Source: Provencibacterium sp.
Lineage (GTDB): Bacteria > Bacillota > Clostridia > Oscillospirales > Ruminococcaceae
Length of the DNA stretch: 64,000 nt
Direction of reading: 5' to 3'
NCBI GenBank assembly: GCA_022792175.1
Contig: JAAWAN010000013.1
Coordinates: 62,001 to 126,000 of the forward strand
In this document: in pieces, positions 50,525 to 60,331 of the stretch
How the letters are laid out: each line of letters begins with the position of its first letter
How positions within the stretch are numbered: position 1 is the stretch's first letter
Notes under the pieces: generated by a model
The model's input: the letters and a program-made list of their open reading frames with translations, nothing else
The model's database searches: none
What the model was told of the DNA's origin: nothing
Program-made: the position numbers and the translations under genes

Positions 50525-52042
50525 CTAAGGAATCTCCTTTGTGTGCGCTCCAAAAGCCGTTTCCAGATAGGCGCTCGGGGTCATCCCGGCATATTTTTTA
50601 AAAATCTGCCCGAAATAGCGGGGATTGTGCCCATAGCCGACCTGCTCGGCCACCGAGCTGACCGTACTGCCCTCCTGAAGCAGCAGCGCCTTCGCCCGCT
50701 CCACCCGCAGCCCGTTGAGATAATGGGAAAACTTCTCTCCCGTTTTCTGTACAAACAACCGGGAAAGATAGTCGACGTTGACATGCACATGCTCCACCGC
50801 TATCTGCTTTAAGGAGAGGTTTGAATCGGAAAGGTTTTCAAGAACGCACTCCTTCACCTGCTTAATCAGATCGTCATGCACATCCTGATCGCTCACCACC
50901 CGCCGTGTCCGGTTCACCAGAATATCAATAATTTTTTCCGGCTTCTGCTCCCGGTAAATCTCATCAAAGGCGCCGGAGAGGTAGGCAGAGCTTTGGGAAG
51001 GATATTGGGAAAACAGCCGGGAAAGGAAATTGGCCGCATAGGTGCGCAAAATAAGCAGATCGTCTATCGCCGCGAAGAAGGCACGGATGAGCCTTTCGCT
51101 CTCCTGATCCCCGCCCTGCTCCAGATAGGGGAAAAGCTGGTCGAGAAACTGCTGCAGCCGCTCGGAAGAAACGCCCGCATCATAGACCTCATATCGCCGG
51201 CTCTCCTCATCTACGGCGGTTACCCGATGGCAGCCGGCCAGGCACTGCTCCATCTTCCGCATACAGTCGAGCAGCCCCTCCTTCGGAAAATCCCAGCTCT
51301 CCACCTGCATCCCCATCTCGGCGACAGGGGGCAGCTCCTCCCAGCAAAACGGCCCCTCGCCCGCACACACCGCTACCAGCGACTGCCGGGTATATAAAAT
51401 ATCGGCGACCAGGCGCACTCCTCTCTTCTCCAGCTCCCGGCACAGCCGGGTATTGTAGGCGGCCATGTTGCCCGGCCTCGGGCCGGTGCAGGAGCAGAGG
51501 TGGTAGCTGCCGGATTTAATGCCTATATGCTGCTCATATTCCTTTACCGTTTCCTCCAGCCGCTTGCCGGGGAGGAAGAGATCATAGAGAAACATTTTGC
51601 GGTTATACTGCTCCATCTGCCTGCGCAGCTGCTCCCGCTCGCCGGCCTCCTGCCGGGCCAGCCGGTTCTGCTGGCAGCAGCGCTTGGCATCCTCCACCGC
51701 GTCGATGAGCTGCTCCTCATCCACCGGCTTTAAAAGGTAGCGGCGAACGCCGTATTCCATCGCCTTTTTGGCAAACTCAAATTCGCGGAATCCGGAGATG
51801 ATGATCATCTCCGTTCCTCTGTCAATCTGCTGAATCCGCTCAATCAGCTCGAGGCCGCTCAGGCCCGGCATCTTGATATCGGTCAGAATAATATCCGGCG
51901 ATTCATCGAAAATCGTCTCCAGTGCCTCCAGGCCGTTCGCGCAGCAGCCGACGATGCGGATATCCCGCCCCGCCCAGTCGACACACTCCATGATGGACTC
52001 CCGGATCACCTTCTCATCGTCTGCTATCAGCATGCTGTACAT
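50525..52042 (-). CDS. YesN-type response regulator with AraC output domain
   Basis: 505 residues. Receiver domain 1-120 with acidic pocket DDE (8-10), phospho-acceptor Asp55 in LTDIKMPG, and Lys in YLLKPVDE. A middle domain of about 250 residues is typical of the group. C-terminal AraC helix-turn-helix pair (about 400-495): LSLKQIAVEHVHVNVDYLSR and VSSVAEQVGYGHNPRYFGQI. Pairs with the kinase upstream; most likely activates the CUT1 operon at 54249. Confidence 0.93.
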   Translation of the reverse strand: MYSMLIADDEKVIRESIMECVDWAGRDIRIVGCCANGLEALETIFDESPDIILTDIKMPGLSGLELIERIQQIDRGTEMIIISGFREFEFAKKAMEYGVRRYLLKPVDEEQLIDAVEDAKRCCQQNRLARQEAGEREQLRRQMEQYNRKMFLYDLFLPGKRLEETVKEYEQHIGIKSGSYHLCSCTGPRPGNMAAYNTRLCRELEKRGVRLVADILYTRQSLVAVCAGEGPFCWEELPPVAEMGMQVESWDFPKEGLLDCMRKMEQCLAGCHRVTAVDEESRRYEVYDAGVSSERLQQFLDQLFPYLEQGGDQESERLIRAFFAAIDDLLILRTYAANFLSRLFSQYPSQSSAYLSGAFDEIYREQKPEKIIDILVNRTRRVVSDQDVHDDLIKQVKECVLENLSDSNLSLKQIAVEHVHVNVDYLSRLFVQKTGEKFSHYLNGLRVERAKALLLQEGSTVSSVAEQVGYGHNPRYFGQIFKKYAGMTPSAYLETAFGAHTKEIP

Positions 52043-52171
52043 AAGGCCCCTCCTGTCGCATTTTTAGCGGTCAGTCCGGCCATTCGGCCGGCCATCGGGC
52101 ACGTTCAAAGCTCAGTTCCCGTTTTTGCGTTTTCTGTTCTGGATTACGCGAACTGTCTTTTGGGCTTCTGC

Positions 52172-53920
52172 TCAGGCCGGAGCCGTTTTTGCGGGGATTT
52201 CAAAGCTGACAACCGTTTTGTCCATGCCGCCCTTCGCCTGCAGGCCATATTCCGGCCCGAACAGCAGCCGGATGCGTGAATCAATGTTCATCAGGCCAAC
52301 GCCGTTTCCCCGGGCTTTCAGCTGGCGGCTGCGCAGCTTCTCAATAATGCCTTCCTCTATTTCCGATCCGTCGTTTTCCACCTCTATGTGCAGTCGACCC
52401 TCCAAAAGCATTGCCCGCACAAAAACATGGCAAACACCGATATTTTCCTCCAGAGAATGGATAATCGCATTTTCCACCAGCGGCTGAATGCTCATTTTGG
52501 GCACCAGTATCTCCTTCGTCTTTTCCTCCACCTCCAGCTGCAGGCAGAGCGTGTCCGGAAAACGCAGCCGCTGAATCTTCAGATAGTTTTCCAATATATC
52601 CAGCTCGCGCCAAAGCGGGATTTTATCCTCATTTTCCGAAAGGGTGCTGCGCAGCAGCCTGCCGAGCGACTGAACAATCTCGCTCACCGCCTGCCCCTCT
52701 CCCCTTCGGGAGAACCAGTGGATCGATTCGAGCGAGTTATAGAGAAAGTGCGGGTTTATCTGCTGCTCCAGAGCCTTCAGCTGCGTCTGCGTCAGCAGGA
52801 GCTCCTTGACGTAGTTATCCTCAATTACCTTTTTAAAGTCCGCCGTCATCCGGTCAAAATCGCGGTTTAAGCTGCCCAGCTCATCCTCCCCCAGCCGCTC
52901 GCTGGTGGAAAAAGGGTCCAGATTGCCTGCCCGCACCCGCTCCATCTTGATTTTCAGCAGCTGCAGGTGACGGTTGATGCCTGAAAACATCCACCAGGAG
53001 AGCAGCACCGCCAGTACCCCCGCCAGAAAAACACTCAGCCCAAAGGAAACGTTGGCGGCAAGCAGCGAATAGAAAATCTCATCATAGGGAATCCCCAGCA
53101 CCAGCTCCCACTTCACCCGGTCGGCCTGAACGGCCGAACGGGTGAAAAACCGCTCTCCCTCCGGCGTACTCCTGATTTCGTAGAGCGAATCCGGCCGGTT
53201 CATCAACAGGCGGGGGGCCTCTTTCAGGGCGGCGGGATAGAGAAGCTCTCCCTGCCGGGAAAGGCTGATTTCGCAGCCGGATGAGGGCAGCAGCCCGTCT
53301 GCTGCCTCCTGGATGATCCTCCCGATATCCACCCGCAGCATCAGATATCCCAGGTGGTCAAGAAAGGGCAGGGCAATATAGCGGATTTCCCGCACGCAGA
53401 GAAGGCTTCCATCCTTTCTTCCGCTCGGCAGCCAGATAACCGTCCCCTGTGCCTCATCCGCCAGCCGAAAGGCATGCTCCAAAAGCTCAGCCGACTCCCC
53501 GGAGGAATCGCTCCCCCAGATAATGGGAGAACCGCTCACCGGAAAAACGGTGCAGCTGATAACGCTGTTTTGCATCGAGCGGTAAAGGTGGGTGAAAATA
53601 TTGGTGCGCGCCTGCTTGCCGGCACTGGTCTGTACTTCCCGATTGACTACCCGCAGATTTTCCTGAAAATCCTTATTGACCGCAATATACAGCGAAATAT
53701 CCATGATGGCGTTCAGCTGGGCGGCCATTTTATCAGAAACCGTTCCCAGCGCCATGGCCGTCTGGGTATAGACCATTTTGTTTGAGCGCGAGGCGACCAG
53801 CCGAAATCCCAAAAAAGCCGACAGGCTGATAAACAGTACGACAAGCAGCGTAACCGCAAAAAGCTTGCGCTTGAGCGGCAGATCCTGCGGGCGAAATATC
53901 TTCAGGGTCAGTCGAGGCAT
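52172..53920 (-). CDS. YesM-type sensor histidine kinase
   Basis: About 582 residues from ATG at 53920 (MPRLTLKIF), which has GGAAG about 10 nt before; an ATG at 53962 adds 14 residues but has a weaker site. TM1 near 20-42, extracellular Cache-like domain to about 280, TM2 near 290-312, HAMP, then LQALEQQINPHFLYNSLESI with the phospho-His, PLVENAIIHSLEENIG (N box) and GNGVGLMNIDSRIRLLFG (G box). Senses an extracellular ligand, perhaps the sugar or its binding protein. Confidence 0.92.
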   Translation of the reverse strand: MPRLTLKIFRPQDLPLKRKLFAVTLLVVLFISLSAFLGFRLVASRSNKMVYTQTAMALGTVSDKMAAQLNAIMDISLYIAVNKDFQENLRVVNREVQTSAGKQARTNIFTHLYRSMQNSVISCTVFPVSGSPIIWGSDSSGESAELLEHAFRLADEAQGTVIWLPSGRKDGSLLCVREIRYIALPFLDHLGYLMLRVDIGRIIQEAADGLLPSSGCEISLSRQGELLYPAALKEAPRLLMNRPDSLYEIRSTPEGERFFTRSAVQADRVKWELVLGIPYDEIFYSLLAANVSFGLSVFLAGVLAVLLSWWMFSGINRHLQLLKIKMERVRAGNLDPFSTSERLGEDELGSLNRDFDRMTADFKKVIEDNYVKELLLTQTQLKALEQQINPHFLYNSLESIHWFSRRGEGQAVSEIVQSLGRLLRSTLSENEDKIPLWRELDILENYLKIQRLRFPDTLCLQLEVEEKTKEILVPKMSIQPLVENAIIHSLEENIGVCHVFVRAMLLEGRLHIEVENDGSEIEEGIIEKLRSRQLKARGNGVGLMNIDSRIRLLFGPEYGLQAKGGMDKTVVSFEIPAKTAPA

Positions 53921-54147
53921 GGAGAATCCACTTCCTGTTTTCAATATTATGCATTCTGTCATCCAACCAAACAGCAGATATTTTTATTGTTTATCGATAA
54001 AAATATCCGCTGTTTTCTGCTTTCCGAAGGAATTTTGCGCCTGTTGCTAAATGCATAGATTTAGTAACGCAGCAGGGACAGAGATCTCCCGCCTCATATA
54101 TTATACAATTTTCCTGTGCATATTGCAAAGCAAATATGTAGGTTTTT
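53921..54147. other. Divergent gap between YesM kinase and the CUT1 operon, with hairpin
   Basis: A long inverted repeat, arms about AAACAGCAGATATTTTTAT (53969-53987) and ATAAAAATATCCGCTGTTT (53997-54015), lies just upstream of the kinase start; it could be an operator or leader hairpin of yesMN. The remainder is AT-rich and gene-free. Confidence 0.5.
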
Positions 54148-54176
54148 TTGACATAGGTTCTCAGTTTTTTTAATGT
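54148..54176 (+). promoter_or_regulatory. Promoter of the CUT1 sugar operon
   Basis: TTGACA (54148-54153), 17 nt, TAATGT (54171-54176). A TTTTTTGACGAATC tract follows at about 54180 and resembles the -35 region, so a second overlapping site for RNA polymerase or an activator is possible. Confidence 0.6.
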
Positions 54177-54248
54177 ACATTTTTTGACGAATCTTTATAA
54201 TAAAAGCTGTCCATAACGCACAAAACAAAAGACAAGGAGGACACTTTC

Positions 54249-55634
54249 GTGAAAATGACAGGTAAATCCGGCAAAGTCTTGACCCTGCTTCTGGCCGGTG
54301 CAATGGCCGGCAGCATGCTGGCAGGCTGCTCGGGCGGCGACAATTCCTCGTCCGCTCCGGCTTCCTCTGCGGCTCCCGCTTCTTCCGCTGCAGCTTCTTC
54401 TGATGCAGGCAGCAGTGCTGCTCCGGCCGCTGAGGGGGACATCACCCTGCGCATCGCCTGGTGGGGCAACCAGCTGCGCAACGATACCACCAACGCCATG
54501 CTCGCCGCTTACAGCGAGGAGAATCCCGGCGTCAAGTTTGAGGCAGAGTTCATCGACTGGAGCGGTTACTGGGACCGTCTGGCCACCCAGGCTGCTTCCG
54601 GCAACATGCCCGACATCATCCAGCAGGACTATTCCTACATAGCCCAGTACTATGAGCGCAACCAGCTGGCGAACCTCTCCGAGCAGGTCGAAAAGGGCAA
54701 CCTGAATCTTGACGATGTCTCGGACAGCATTCTTGCGACCGGTATGTTCGACGGCAACCTTTATGCGCTGTGCATCGGCATGAATGCGATGTGCACCATC
54801 TACGACGTGGATGTGTTTGAGCAGGCCGGTGTTACGCTGCCCGAGCATCCCACCTACACCGAGCTTATCGATGCGCAGGCCCAGGTTTTTGAAAAGACCG
54901 GCATCAAGGGCTCTCTGCCGAGCGGCTATGGTCCCGTGTGCATGATGGCACGCGACAAGGGGCAGATGATTTATGATGTTGATAACCACTGCCTGGGACT
55001 CGATGAGTCGATTGTTCTCGAATACTTCACGAGAATGCGCGACGCTATCAACAGCGACTGGCACATCTCCGTTGACGTCATGCAGGAAGCTTCCACCGCC
55101 GGCCTTGAGGCGCAGCCTCTCTGCCTGCAGACCTGCTCGACCAACTTCCCCGGCGGCTCCAACCAGATGGATGCCATGCAGAATGCTACCGACCACAAGC
55201 TGGCTTTAGTCATGTACCCGAAGAGCGATGATGCGGCCACCGAGAGCATGTATCTGCGCCCCTCGCAGTTCTTCTCGATCGTTGAAACCTCTCAGTATAA
55301 GGACGAGGCCGCCCGCGTTATCGATTACTACACCAACTCTGAAAAAGCGCAGGACTGCCTGCAGGCGGAACGCGGCGTTCCGGTCTCCTCCAAAATGGCC
55401 GCCTACATTGCCCCGAAGCTCAGCGAGAATCAGCAGGTAATCTTTGAGTATATCTCGAAGGTTGAACAGGTTGCAGTTCCTTTCGATCCGCCCCTTCCGA
55501 ACGGCGCTTCTGAAGCCGGCAAGCTGCTTGATGACCTGACTGACCTCGTCCGTTATGGCGAGCTCACTCCTGAGGATGCGACCTCCCGCTTCATGACCGA
55601 GGCCAATGATATTCTTGCGAAGGCCGCTGCCTAA
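54249..55634 (+). CDS. Extracellular solute-binding lipoprotein, CUT1 sugar ABC transporter
   Basis: 461 residues. GTG start at 54249 with AAGGAGG 8 nt upstream. Signal peptide with lipobox SMLAGC (Cys27), then an Ala/Pro/Ser-rich linker, then the MalE-like fold starting ITLRIAWWGNQLRNDTTNAM and the family's QAASGNMPDIIQQDYSYIAQ. C-terminal segments (FFSIVETSQYKDEAARVID) are normal. Delivers an oligosaccharide to the two permeases; sugar unknown. A 13-bp hairpin follows (55669-55704). Confidence 0.94.
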   Translation: MKMTGKSGKVLTLLLAGAMAGSMLAGCSGGDNSSSAPASSAAPASSAAASSDAGSSAAPAAEGDITLRIAWWGNQLRNDTTNAMLAAYSEENPGVKFEAEFIDWSGYWDRLATQAASGNMPDIIQQDYSYIAQYYERNQLANLSEQVEKGNLNLDDVSDSILATGMFDGNLYALCIGMNAMCTIYDVDVFEQAGVTLPEHPTYTELIDAQAQVFEKTGIKGSLPSGYGPVCMMARDKGQMIYDVDNHCLGLDESIVLEYFTRMRDAINSDWHISVDVMQEASTAGLEAQPLCLQTCSTNFPGGSNQMDAMQNATDHKLALVMYPKSDDAATESMYLRPSQFFSIVETSQYKDEAARVIDYYTNSEKAQDCLQAERGVPVSSKMAAYIAPKLSENQQVIFEYISKVEQVAVPFDPPLPNGASEAGKLLDDLTDLVRYGELTPEDATSRFMTEANDILAKAAA

Positions 55635-55668
55635 GCGAATAGTCTGCGTTCATAAACTGCTCATACCT

Positions 55669-55704
55669 ATACAAGCCCCGCGGGCCCTCCTGCGGGGCTT
55701 GTAT
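55669..55704 (+). promoter_or_regulatory. Intercistronic hairpin after the binding-protein gene
   Basis: ATACAAGCCCCGC (55669-55681) pairs with GCGGGGCTTGTAT (55692-55704), with no T-tract behind it. Such a structure typically lets the binding protein be made in excess over the permeases by protecting the upstream mRNA. Confidence 0.65.
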
Positions 55705-55733
55705 GGAAATATCCAGGAAAGAGAGGACTTTCT

Positions 55734-56651
55734 ATGAAAAATTCGCAGCCGGGCAAAATTGCCTCCTTCCTGAATAAGGAGGGAGTGGCGGGATATATCT
55801 TTATCCTGCCGTTCCTGATTGGCCTGTTCGCCTTCACATTGATTCCGATCATTATTTCATTCTGCCTGTCCTTTACCCGCTATGATATTCTGTCCTCCCC
55901 CAGCTTTATCGGGCTGGACAACTTTATCCGCATGTTTACTCAGGATGCTACCTTCTGGAAGAGCTTTCGCGTAACCTTCTTCTATGCCATTGTTTCGGTT
56001 CCGCTCAAGCTCATCATGGCGTTGTTTGTAGCCATGCTTTTCTACCGCGGCACCCGCGCGAGCGCCATTTACCGCGCCGTTTACTATCTGCCCTCCATTA
56101 TGGGCAGCAGTGTTGCGGTTGCCGTTTTGTGGAAGCAGCTGTTTGCTGTCAACGGCGTTGTCAACAGTCTGCTCGGCAAAATCGGCATCCATTCGGAAGT
56201 TGGCTGGCTTTCCCGCACTGATACCGCTATCTGGACGCTGATTCTCCTCTCGGTCTGGCAGTTCGGCTCTTCCATGCTTGTCTTCCTCGGCGGCCTCAAG
56301 CAGATTCCTGCTTCTCTCTATGAGGCGGCAACGGTGGATGGCTGCGGCAAGATACGCCAGTTTTTCTCGATCACCCTGCCGATGCTGACCCCCGTTCTCT
56401 TCTTCAACCTGATTCAGCAGACGATTAATGCCTTTACCGCCTTTACCCAGAGCTTCATCGTTACCAACGGCAAGCCGCTCGATTCAACGCTGTTCTATGC
56501 CGTTTACATGTACCGCCGTTCCTTCGAGTACTCTGAAATGGGTTATGGAGCTGCGATGGCCTGGTTTATGCTCTTTGTAGTTGCGCTGCTCACCTGTCTC
56601 ATTTTCAAATCTTCTGACAAGTGGGTATTCCGTAATTCCAAGGAAGGTTAA
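55734..56651 (+). CDS. Sugar ABC transporter permease 1
   Basis: 305 residues, six helices. It begins with KEGVAGYIFILPFLIGLFAF, and the EAA motif ASLYEAATVDGCGKIRQFFS contacts the (unlinked) ATPase. MalF-type component without the large extracytoplasmic loop. ATG at 55734. The ATPase gene is not in the window, as is common for CUT1 systems that share one MsmK-type ATPase. Confidence 0.94.
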   Translation: MKNSQPGKIASFLNKEGVAGYIFILPFLIGLFAFTLIPIIISFCLSFTRYDILSSPSFIGLDNFIRMFTQDATFWKSFRVTFFYAIVSVPLKLIMALFVAMLFYRGTRASAIYRAVYYLPSIMGSSVAVAVLWKQLFAVNGVVNSLLGKIGIHSEVGWLSRTDTAIWTLILLSVWQFGSSMLVFLGGLKQIPASLYEAATVDGCGKIRQFFSITLPMLTPVLFFNLIQQTINAFTAFTQSFIVTNGKPLDSTLFYAVYMYRRSFEYSEMGYGAAMAWFMLFVVALLTCLIFKSSDKWVFRNSKEG

Positions 56652-56660
56652 AAGGAGGGC

Positions 56661-57563
56661 ATGGAAATGAATAACACAAAAACTTCTTCAGGCCCCGTCG
56701 CAAAATCCACGACCATGTCTTACCGTACGCGCAAGGCGATTATGCGGGTTGTTTATCATGTTGTCGTTATCATTATCGGCTTCTGGATGATCTATCCGCT
56801 GCTCTGGATGGTCATGAGCTCTTTCAAGGAGAGCGGAACGATCTTTACTACTGCCGGTTCGCTCATTCCCTCCCCCTTTGTAACCGAAAACTATCCTACC
56901 GGCTGGAAGGGTTTTGCAGGCTACTCCTTCTCGAACTTCTTCAAAAACTCCTTCGTCATCTCCGGGCTGGCTACGCTGGGCGCCCTGCTCTCCTCGCCGA
57001 TGATCGCCTTCGGCTTCTCCCGGCTGCACTTTAAGGGCCGCGGCCTCTGGTTCGCGATGATGATGGTGACGATGATGCTGCCCTATCAGATTGTTATGAT
57101 TCCGCAGTACATCATCTTCTACCGGATTGGCTGGGTTGGCACCATTCTGCCGCTCGTTCTCCCGAACTTTTTCGGCGGCGCTTTCTTCGTCTTTCTCATT
57201 ATGCAGTTTATCGACGGTATCCCGCGCGATCTGGATGAAGCCGCTTTTATCGACGGCTGCTCCTGGTACGGCATCTATGTGCGGATCATCCTGCCGCTTA
57301 TCGTTCCTGCGCTCGTTACCTGCGGCATCTTCGCTTTCATGTGGAAGTGGGATGACTTCCTTGCCTCGCTGCTCTACCTGACCTCCCCTGCGCAATACAC
57401 TGTCGCAGTCGCACTCAAGCTTTTCTCTGATCCCTCCTCCGGTTCCGACTGGGGAGCCATGTTCGCCATGGCCACCCTCTCTGTTCTGCCGATTATGATT
57501 ATCTTCATTTTCTGTCAGAAATACCTGGTAGAAGGCATCAGCACCGAAGGCCTCAAAGGCTAA
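56661..57563 (+). CDS. Sugar ABC transporter permease 2
   Basis: 300 residues, six helices, MalG type. The EAA loop is IPRDLDEAAFIDGCSWYGIY; FKESGTIFT and the final KYLVEGISTEGLKG are conserved marks. ATG at 56661, 9 nt after permease 1. Last gene of the transport operon. Confidence 0.94.
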   Translation: MEMNNTKTSSGPVAKSTTMSYRTRKAIMRVVYHVVVIIIGFWMIYPLLWMVMSSFKESGTIFTTAGSLIPSPFVTENYPTGWKGFAGYSFSNFFKNSFVISGLATLGALLSSPMIAFGFSRLHFKGRGLWFAMMMVTMMLPYQIVMIPQYIIFYRIGWVGTILPLVLPNFFGGAFFVFLIMQFIDGIPRDLDEAAFIDGCSWYGIYVRIILPLIVPALVTCGIFAFMWKWDDFLASLLYLTSPAQYTVAVALKLFSDPSSGSDWGAMFAMATLSVLPIMIIFIFCQKYLVEGISTEGLKG

Positions 57564-57585
57564 AGGGCATTTTTCCGCTGTACAT

Positions 57586-57626
57586 ATCTCCCGCTGTCCT
57601 CTGAAGAGAACGGCGGGAGATTTTTC
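57586..57626 (+). terminator. Terminator of the CUT1 operon
   Basis: ATCTCCCGC (57586-57594) pairs with GCGGGAGAT (57613-57621), followed by T4. A second hairpin, GGAGGCTGCC (57640-57649) with GGCAGCCTCC (57660-57669), probably serves the convergent DUF2264 gene. Confidence 0.8.
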
Positions 57627-57710
57627 CGGATATAAATAGGGAGGCTGCCGTTTTTTACAGGCAGCCTCCGCGCATTTTTCAGAGCCCATGTGCTTTCAGA
57701 AGATATTCCA

Positions 57711-58862
57711 CTAATCGGTAATGCTGTGATCGCGCAGCAGGTCCTCTCCTGCCGCCACCTTCTGCGCCGTCCAGCGCTCGTTCTCCCCGCTCCAGAAGGG
57801 ATCCTCCGGCGAAAGGCCGAGCGCCAGGAAGACTGCGCAGCACAGATAAAGGCTGCCGGTACAGATATAAGGCTCTGCCAGCCCAGGCTGGGAACCATAA
57901 ACCCCCAGGCGCAGCCAGCCGTTTTCATCAAAGTTGCCGGGCGCCTGCATGATCCGCTCGATGAGCGCCGTCAGCGCGCAGCGCACCTGCGCAGGCGAAA
58001 GAGAAAAATCCAGAATATGTTCCAGAGCCGCCTGGGAGAGCATTTGGAAGGCGCCAAACCGGTAGCAGATCGAGCGCCCGGTGATGGGATAGTAGCCCTC
58101 CGGGGAAATCAGCCGCTCGAGAAGCATTGCATAGCGGGTGGCGCGCCTTTCAAAGACCGGCGCCATCTCTTTGATTTCGGAGTCCTTTGGCGCAAAGGTG
58201 CGGGAAATATCGACCAGCATCGGCTGGATGACAAAGCTGTTGTAGTAGTCGTTGTGCAGCGGCGCGCCGTCTCCATAAACGCCGTCCCCTTTATACCACT
58301 GCATAAACTGGCGCAGCGAATAGCGCACCCGCAGCAGGTCATAATCCTCCTCGCCCATCAGGAAAAGAGCGGTTTCCACCATGGCGCTGAAGAGAATCCA
58401 GTTGCTCGGCCCCGGCATGATAACGCGGGAGGAGCGCAGCGCCGCCGCCACCTGTCTGTGCAGGCGTTCATCCATCCCGCCTATCAGCCGCTTCGGTGCG
58501 CGCACGAGGCCATGCGCCAGAAATGCCGCATCCACCAGCGGCTGGCCGCCCTCGCAAAAATTCATGTAGTCCGGCGAGGAAGGATCGGTGGCATTGTTCA
58601 GCCCGCGCAGCACCGCCTGCGTATAGCGGGCGCGCTTTTCCTCCTCTTCGCCGGAGAGTCCGGAAAGCTCCAGCCAGGGGGCAATGCCGCACAGGGTGCG
58701 CCCGAAGGCCTCCAGCTGGGCAAAGGGGCGGCGATCCCATTCCCCATAAAACTCCACCGGCATGCTTTCGCGCAGCCGGTTTTCAGAAAGCGCCGAGAGC
58801 ACCGGCCAGGCAATCCTGTCCATTGTATCGACCCAGTATTTCCTGTGGTTTTGCGCATCCAT
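57711..58862 (-). CDS. DUF2264-family protein
   Basis: 383 residues from ATG at 58862 (GGAAGG 8 nt before). It shows the DUF2264 pattern: an early EAFGRTLCGIAPWLEL, then LIGGMDERLHRQVAAALR, QWYKGDGVYGDGAPLHNDYY, and NSFVIQPMLVDISRTF, all parts of an alpha/alpha-barrel resembling glycuronyl hydrolases and lyases. A carbohydrate-active role is plausible but unproven. Convergent with the CUT1 permease operon, with which it may share substrate. Confidence 0.88.
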   Translation of the reverse strand: MDAQNHRKYWVDTMDRIAWPVLSALSENRLRESMPVEFYGEWDRRPFAQLEAFGRTLCGIAPWLELSGLSGEEEEKRARYTQAVLRGLNNATDPSSPDYMNFCEGGQPLVDAAFLAHGLVRAPKRLIGGMDERLHRQVAAALRSSRVIMPGPSNWILFSAMVETALFLMGEEDYDLLRVRYSLRQFMQWYKGDGVYGDGAPLHNDYYNSFVIQPMLVDISRTFAPKDSEIKEMAPVFERRATRYAMLLERLISPEGYYPITGRSICYRFGAFQMLSQAALEHILDFSLSPAQVRCALTALIERIMQAPGNFDENGWLRLGVYGSQPGLAEPYICTGSLYLCCAVFLALGLSPEDPFWSGENERWTAQKVAAGEDLLRDHSITD

Positions 58863-59055
58863 GATGATAACCTTCCTTTCTTCGGAATCCAGGCGGCCTC
58901 CGGGGCCTCCCGGCACCGAACGGGCAATAATTTATAAAGGGCCGGGAAATAAAACGCCGGCATCCTTTGCTGCCCTTTTCTTTCGCTTCCATTATATACA
59001 TATTTTCTGAAAAATGCTATACTGTTATCCGGAAAAGACAGAAAGGATGAAAAAA

Positions 59056-60312
59056 ATGCCGCCCGTCTACAGCTATAAGCACACGACGCATGCCTGCTAC
59101 ACCGCCTATATCTCGCAGGCCATCGTCAACAATCTTGCCCCGCTGCTGTTCGTTATTTTTCAGGACCAGTTTTCCCTCTCGTTCGAGCAGGTGGGACGGC
59201 TGATTCTGTTAAACTTCGGCGTTCAGATTCTGGCCGACCTGCTGTCGGTGCGGTATGTCGACCGCATCGGCTACCGCAATTCCGCCCTTTTAGCCCACCT
59301 GCTCTGCGCGCTTGGGCTAATACTTTTGGGGCTTCTTCCCGCTTTGCTGCCCCTCCCCTTTCTGGGGCTGCATATCGCCGTTATCGTCTATGCGCTCGGC
59401 GGCGGGCTGCTCGAGGTGCTGGTCAGCCCCATCGTTGAAGCAATGCCCAATGAGGATAAGGAGGGCTCGATGAGCCTGCTGCATGCCTTCTACTGCTGGG
59501 GGCAGGTGCTGGTCGTAGTCTGCAGCACCGCCTTTCTCCGGCTTTTCGGCTCCGCTCTCTGGCCGCTGCTGCCTCTTTTATGGGCGCTCGTTCCCTTCTT
59601 AAACTTCTTTCGCTTTCGCCATGTGCCGATTGCCGAGCCGGCGAAGGAGGAGAAGCTGATGAGCCTTTTTGAGCTTCTCAAAAGCCGGATGTTCCTGCTC
59701 GCCCTTCTGCTGATGCTCTGCGCAGGCGCAGCCGAGCTTTCAATGTCTCAGTGGTCCTCCCTCTTTGCCGAGCGCGGGCTGGGCGTTCCCAAAATGCTCG
59801 GCGATCTTCTCGGGCCCTGCCTGTTCGCTGTTTTCATGGGCGCCGGCCGGACGCTTTACGGCATTTATGGCAGCCGGCTCAACCTGCGGCATTCGCTTCT
59901 CTTCTGCGGGGCGCTCTGCGTGCTCTGTTATCTGACAACCGTTTTCGCCCCCTGGCCGCTCCTCTCGCTTTTCGGCTGCGCGCTGTGCGGCTTCTCGGTC
60001 AGCCTGATGTGGCCGGGCACCTTCTCGATGAGCACGGCCAGATTCCCGCGCGGCGGCACCGCCCTTTTCGGGATGCTCGCCGTTTTCGGCGACCTGGGCG
60101 GTTCGCTCGGCCCCTGGCTGACCGGGGTGGTTTCGGATGCCGCGCAGCGTCTTCCCGCCGTTTCCGCCCTGGCCCTCCGAAGAGGGGAAGAGCTAAGCCA
60201 GCTCTCCCTCAAGGCAGGGCTTTTAGCCGCCGCTCTCTTCCCGCTCATTCTGTTTATCGGCGTTGTGTTCTTCCGGCAGGAAAAGCCGAAGGAAGCGCCG
60301 CGCCCCCGGTAA
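59056..60312 (+). CDS. Major facilitator superfamily transporter
   Basis: 418 residues, about 12 helices. Start chosen at ATG 59056 (MPPVYSYKHTTHACYTAYIS) because AAAGGA is 8 nt before it. The text NNLAPLLFVIFQDQFSLSFE, DLLSVRYVDRIGYRNS and MWPGTFSMSTARFPRGGTAL resembles sugar (fucose permease-like) MFS proteins. Substrate unknown. It diverges from the DUF2264 gene; TATACT near 59018 is a weak -10. Confidence 0.85.
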   Translation: MPPVYSYKHTTHACYTAYISQAIVNNLAPLLFVIFQDQFSLSFEQVGRLILLNFGVQILADLLSVRYVDRIGYRNSALLAHLLCALGLILLGLLPALLPLPFLGLHIAVIVYALGGGLLEVLVSPIVEAMPNEDKEGSMSLLHAFYCWGQVLVVVCSTAFLRLFGSALWPLLPLLWALVPFLNFFRFRHVPIAEPAKEEKLMSLFELLKSRMFLLALLLMLCAGAAELSMSQWSSLFAERGLGVPKMLGDLLGPCLFAVFMGAGRTLYGIYGSRLNLRHSLLFCGALCVLCYLTTVFAPWPLLSLFGCALCGFSVSLMWPGTFSMSTARFPRGGTALFGMLAVFGDLGGSLGPWLTGVVSDAAQRLPAVSALALRRGEELSQLSLKAGLLAAALFPLILFIGVVFFRQEKPKEAPRPR

Positions 60313-60331
60313 GGCGTCCCCTTCTCGTGGG

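Noticed and set aside
59014-59055. Upstream ATG starts for the MFS gene
   Set aside because: They lie within or before the AAAGGA ribosome site that is correctly spaced for ATG at 59056.
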